NCBI GenBank assembly: GCA_004557315.1
Contig: SFEH01000007.1
Coordinates: 1 to 41,055 of the forward strand
Direction: 5' to 3'
DNA: 41,055 bases
Origin: Bacteroidales bacterium
Lineage (GTDB): Bacteria; Bacteroidota; Bacteroidia; Bacteroidales; UBA3663
The position numbers were made by a program, and so were the translations under genes. Position 1 is the first letter of the stretch. Each line of letters begins with the position of its first letter. A model generated the notes under the pieces. That model did not search any database, was not told the DNA's origin, and saw only the letters and a list, made by a program, of their open reading frames with translations. This document shows positions 41,031 to 41,055 of this stretch, in pieces.

Positions 41031-41055
41031 TACTTAATTTTTTAACGAACTATTG

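Larger units (their letters stand above)
39580..41055 (+). mobile_element. IS4-family insertion sequence
   Basis: The element is bounded on the left by CAATATTTAGTTAAA (39580-39594). On the right, TTTAACGAACTATTG (41041-41055) is its inverse with 13 of 15 matches. It contains one transposase gene with the IS4 signature. Length would be about 1476 bp. The right flank is outside the window, so a target duplication cannot be tested. The left boundary is moderately sure. Confidence 0.7.

Overview
The window looks like a chromosomal segment of a Bacteroidota species, most likely Prevotella/Segatella-like. The evidence is the Bacteroidetes vegetative promoter (TTTG, 19-21 bp, TAnnTTTG) upstream of many genes, the near absence of Shine-Dalgarno sequences, a fused gamma/alpha 2-oxoacid:ferredoxin oxidoreductase, a viroplasmin-type RNase H, a PorT-like outer-membrane barrel, and the 'AAA-ATPase-like plus PD-(D/E)XK' gene typical of gut Bacteroidales. 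Genus placement is inference.

Layout. (1) 1-6141, minus strand: a tight six-gene envelope operon encoding a LysM/periplasmic-binding protein, an OM beta-barrel, RfbC, RfbD, a Wzx-type flippase and an asparagine-synthase-like amidotransferase that runs off the left edge. (2) 6311-9074, plus strand: tsaD, a lytic transglycosylase and a PAP2 phosphatase. (3) 9101-12946, minus strand: CPBP protease, radA and an FAD dehydrogenase. (4) 13037-13248: a tRNA-Leu(CAG) unit with its own promoter and terminator, next to a small conserved ORF. (5) 13643-17570, plus strand: thioesterase, HAD hydrolase, orphan PTS-IIC-like permease and Na+/phosphate symporter. A PhoB/PhoR-like two-component pair (17662-19805) and an M28 peptidase (19947-21500) face them on the minus strand. 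(6) 21821-22096: hpf, with an unusually perfect Shine-Dalgarno.

(7) About 22100-26030 is an accessory zone full of broken genes: a frameshifted small secreted peptide, a DegT aminotransferase fragment, a toxin-antitoxin remnant, 11-bp tandem repeats, an AAA/PDDEXK gene, an IS1182-like transposase remnant, and a promoter-to-terminator unit of about 200 nt that could be a small RNA or a 44-aa peptide. (8) 26089-29540, minus strand: aroK-korA-korB. (9) 29699-30427: RNase H whose linker is made of 8-bp repeats. (10) 30437-39551, minus strand: an ABC efflux operon (HlyD adaptor, ATPase, two MacB/FtsX permeases) followed by an NtrC-type regulator and a histidine kinase. (11) 39580-41055: an IS4-family element whose left end lies about 28 bp upstream of the adaptor gene and whose right terminal repeat coincides with the window end.

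The most unusual signals are three arrays sharing an 8-bp unit (consensus NAAMACCT). Two are intergenic with inverted-repeat arms and a shared core directly before start codons, and one is in-frame inside the RNase H gene. Next are an 11-bp-phased TGTAACA repeat before the phosphate symporter with the same half-site as a palindrome upstream of the response regulator, and the candidate small transcript at 25616-25857.
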